A stretch of DNA of 6,402 bases from the NCBI GenBank assembly GCA_022865965.1, contig JALHTS010000148.1:1-6402 (forward strand). Direction: 5' to 3'. Numbering within the stretch: position 1 is the first letter of the stretch; each line of letters opens with the position of its first letter. The DNA comes from Ignavibacteriaceae bacterium (lineage in GTDB: Bacteria > Bacteroidota > Ignavibacteria > Ignavibacteriales > Ignavibacteriaceae). The translations under genes and the position numbers were made by a program. The notes under the pieces were generated by a model. The model saw nothing but the letters and a program-made list of their open reading frames with translations, had not been told where the DNA came from and made no database searches. This document shows positions 6,059 through 6,402 of the stretch, piece after piece.

Positions 6059-6402
6059 ATAATTTTCAATCAACTCTTTACTTCTAAAGAAGAATGATAT
6101 TTCAATCTCAGCATTCTCATTTGAATCCGAGCCGTGAACAGCATTAAAAGATTTACTAATTGCATATAATTTTCTAACTGTTCCTTCGGCAGCTTCAATA
6201 GGATCGGTGGCACCAATTAGTTTTCTGTAATCTTCAACCGCATTTTCTTTTTCCAAGGCAATCGGAACGCAAGGACCAGAAGTCATAAAATCAACAAGTT
6301 CATTATAAAATGGTCTTTCTTTATGAACTTCATAAAATGCTTTTGCAGCTTCAGTTGTAAGCTGAATCATTTTCATTGCTTTAATTTTAAAGCCGGCTTT
6401 TG
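6050..6402 (-). CDS. ndk: Nucleoside diphosphate kinase, C-terminal part (start beyond right edge)
   Basis: Ndk transfers the gamma phosphate from ATP to nucleoside diphosphates through a phosphohistidine, balancing NTP and dNTP pools in the cytoplasm. The frame stays open to the window edge. Residues before the internal ATG at 6376 read KAGFKIKA, continuing into [18 protein letters not shown], which is the normal middle of the family. So the true start lies outside, with roughly 28 residues missing by comparison with E. coli Ndk. Visible motifs are [31 protein letters not shown], and the active-site loop NAVHGSDS with the catalytic His codon at 6136-6134, followed by AEIEISFFF. The C-terminus ends ELIENYPG, and its last codons and stop lie in a hairpin repeat. 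No defects seen in the visible part. Confidence 0.96.
   Translation of the reverse strand, partial: KAGFKIKAMKMIQLTTEAAKAFYEVHKERPFYNELVDFMTSGPCVPIALEKENAVEDYRKLIGATDPIEAAEGTVRKLYAISKSFNAVHGSDSNENAEIEISFFFRSKELIENYPG

Noticed and set aside
6374..6376. ATG at 6376 as the start of ndk
   Set aside because: The frame continues upstream with KAGFKIKA, conserved Ndk sequence, so this Met is internal and the gene is cut by the window edge.

Overview
This is an ordinary housekeeping segment of an AT-rich bacterial chromosome. It probably comes from the Bacteroidota/Chlorobiota/Ignavibacteria side of the tree. That placement is an inference from gene content: a pyruvoyl-type arginine decarboxylase, a NamZ/DUF1343 muramidase followed by a lipoprotein, a KMSKS-type TyrRS with a C-terminal S4 domain, and intergenic palindromes of the GTCATTTCGA and GTCATTCCC types. 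No rRNA, tRNA, CRISPR array, transposase or phage gene was seen.

Layout from left to right. Positions 1-119 (minus) hold the first 39 codons of a pyruvoyl-dependent arginine decarboxylase that starts at TTG and runs off the left edge. It lies 14 nt downstream of tyrS (134-1354, minus) and is probably cotranscribed with it. A 240-nt gap (1355-1594) holds a long palindromic repeat and short tandem repeats, and separates tyrS from smpB (minus). Two plus-strand genes diverge from smpB: a 79-residue two-helix membrane protein and a ten-helix DMT/EamA-type transporter. The transporter converges on a two-gene minus-strand operon across a gap with an 11-bp hairpin. The operon is a secreted NamZ-like exo-muramidase (4548-5783) followed 9 nt later by a lipoprotein (3489-4538). 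The 266-nt gap 5784-6049 is almost entirely nested inverted repeats. The window ends inside ndk (nucleoside diphosphate kinase, minus), whose stop codon lies within a hairpin.

Functionally the genes cover translation (tyrS), ribosome rescue (smpB), polyamine/agmatine synthesis (arginine decarboxylase), nucleotide homeostasis (ndk), peptidoglycan turnover (NamZ) and small-solute transport. I see no previously undescribed multi-gene system. The most interesting material is non-coding. At least three palindromic elements from two or three families are present, one directly upstream of namZ and one overlapping the end of ndk, where they may act as terminators or carry promoter-like sequence.
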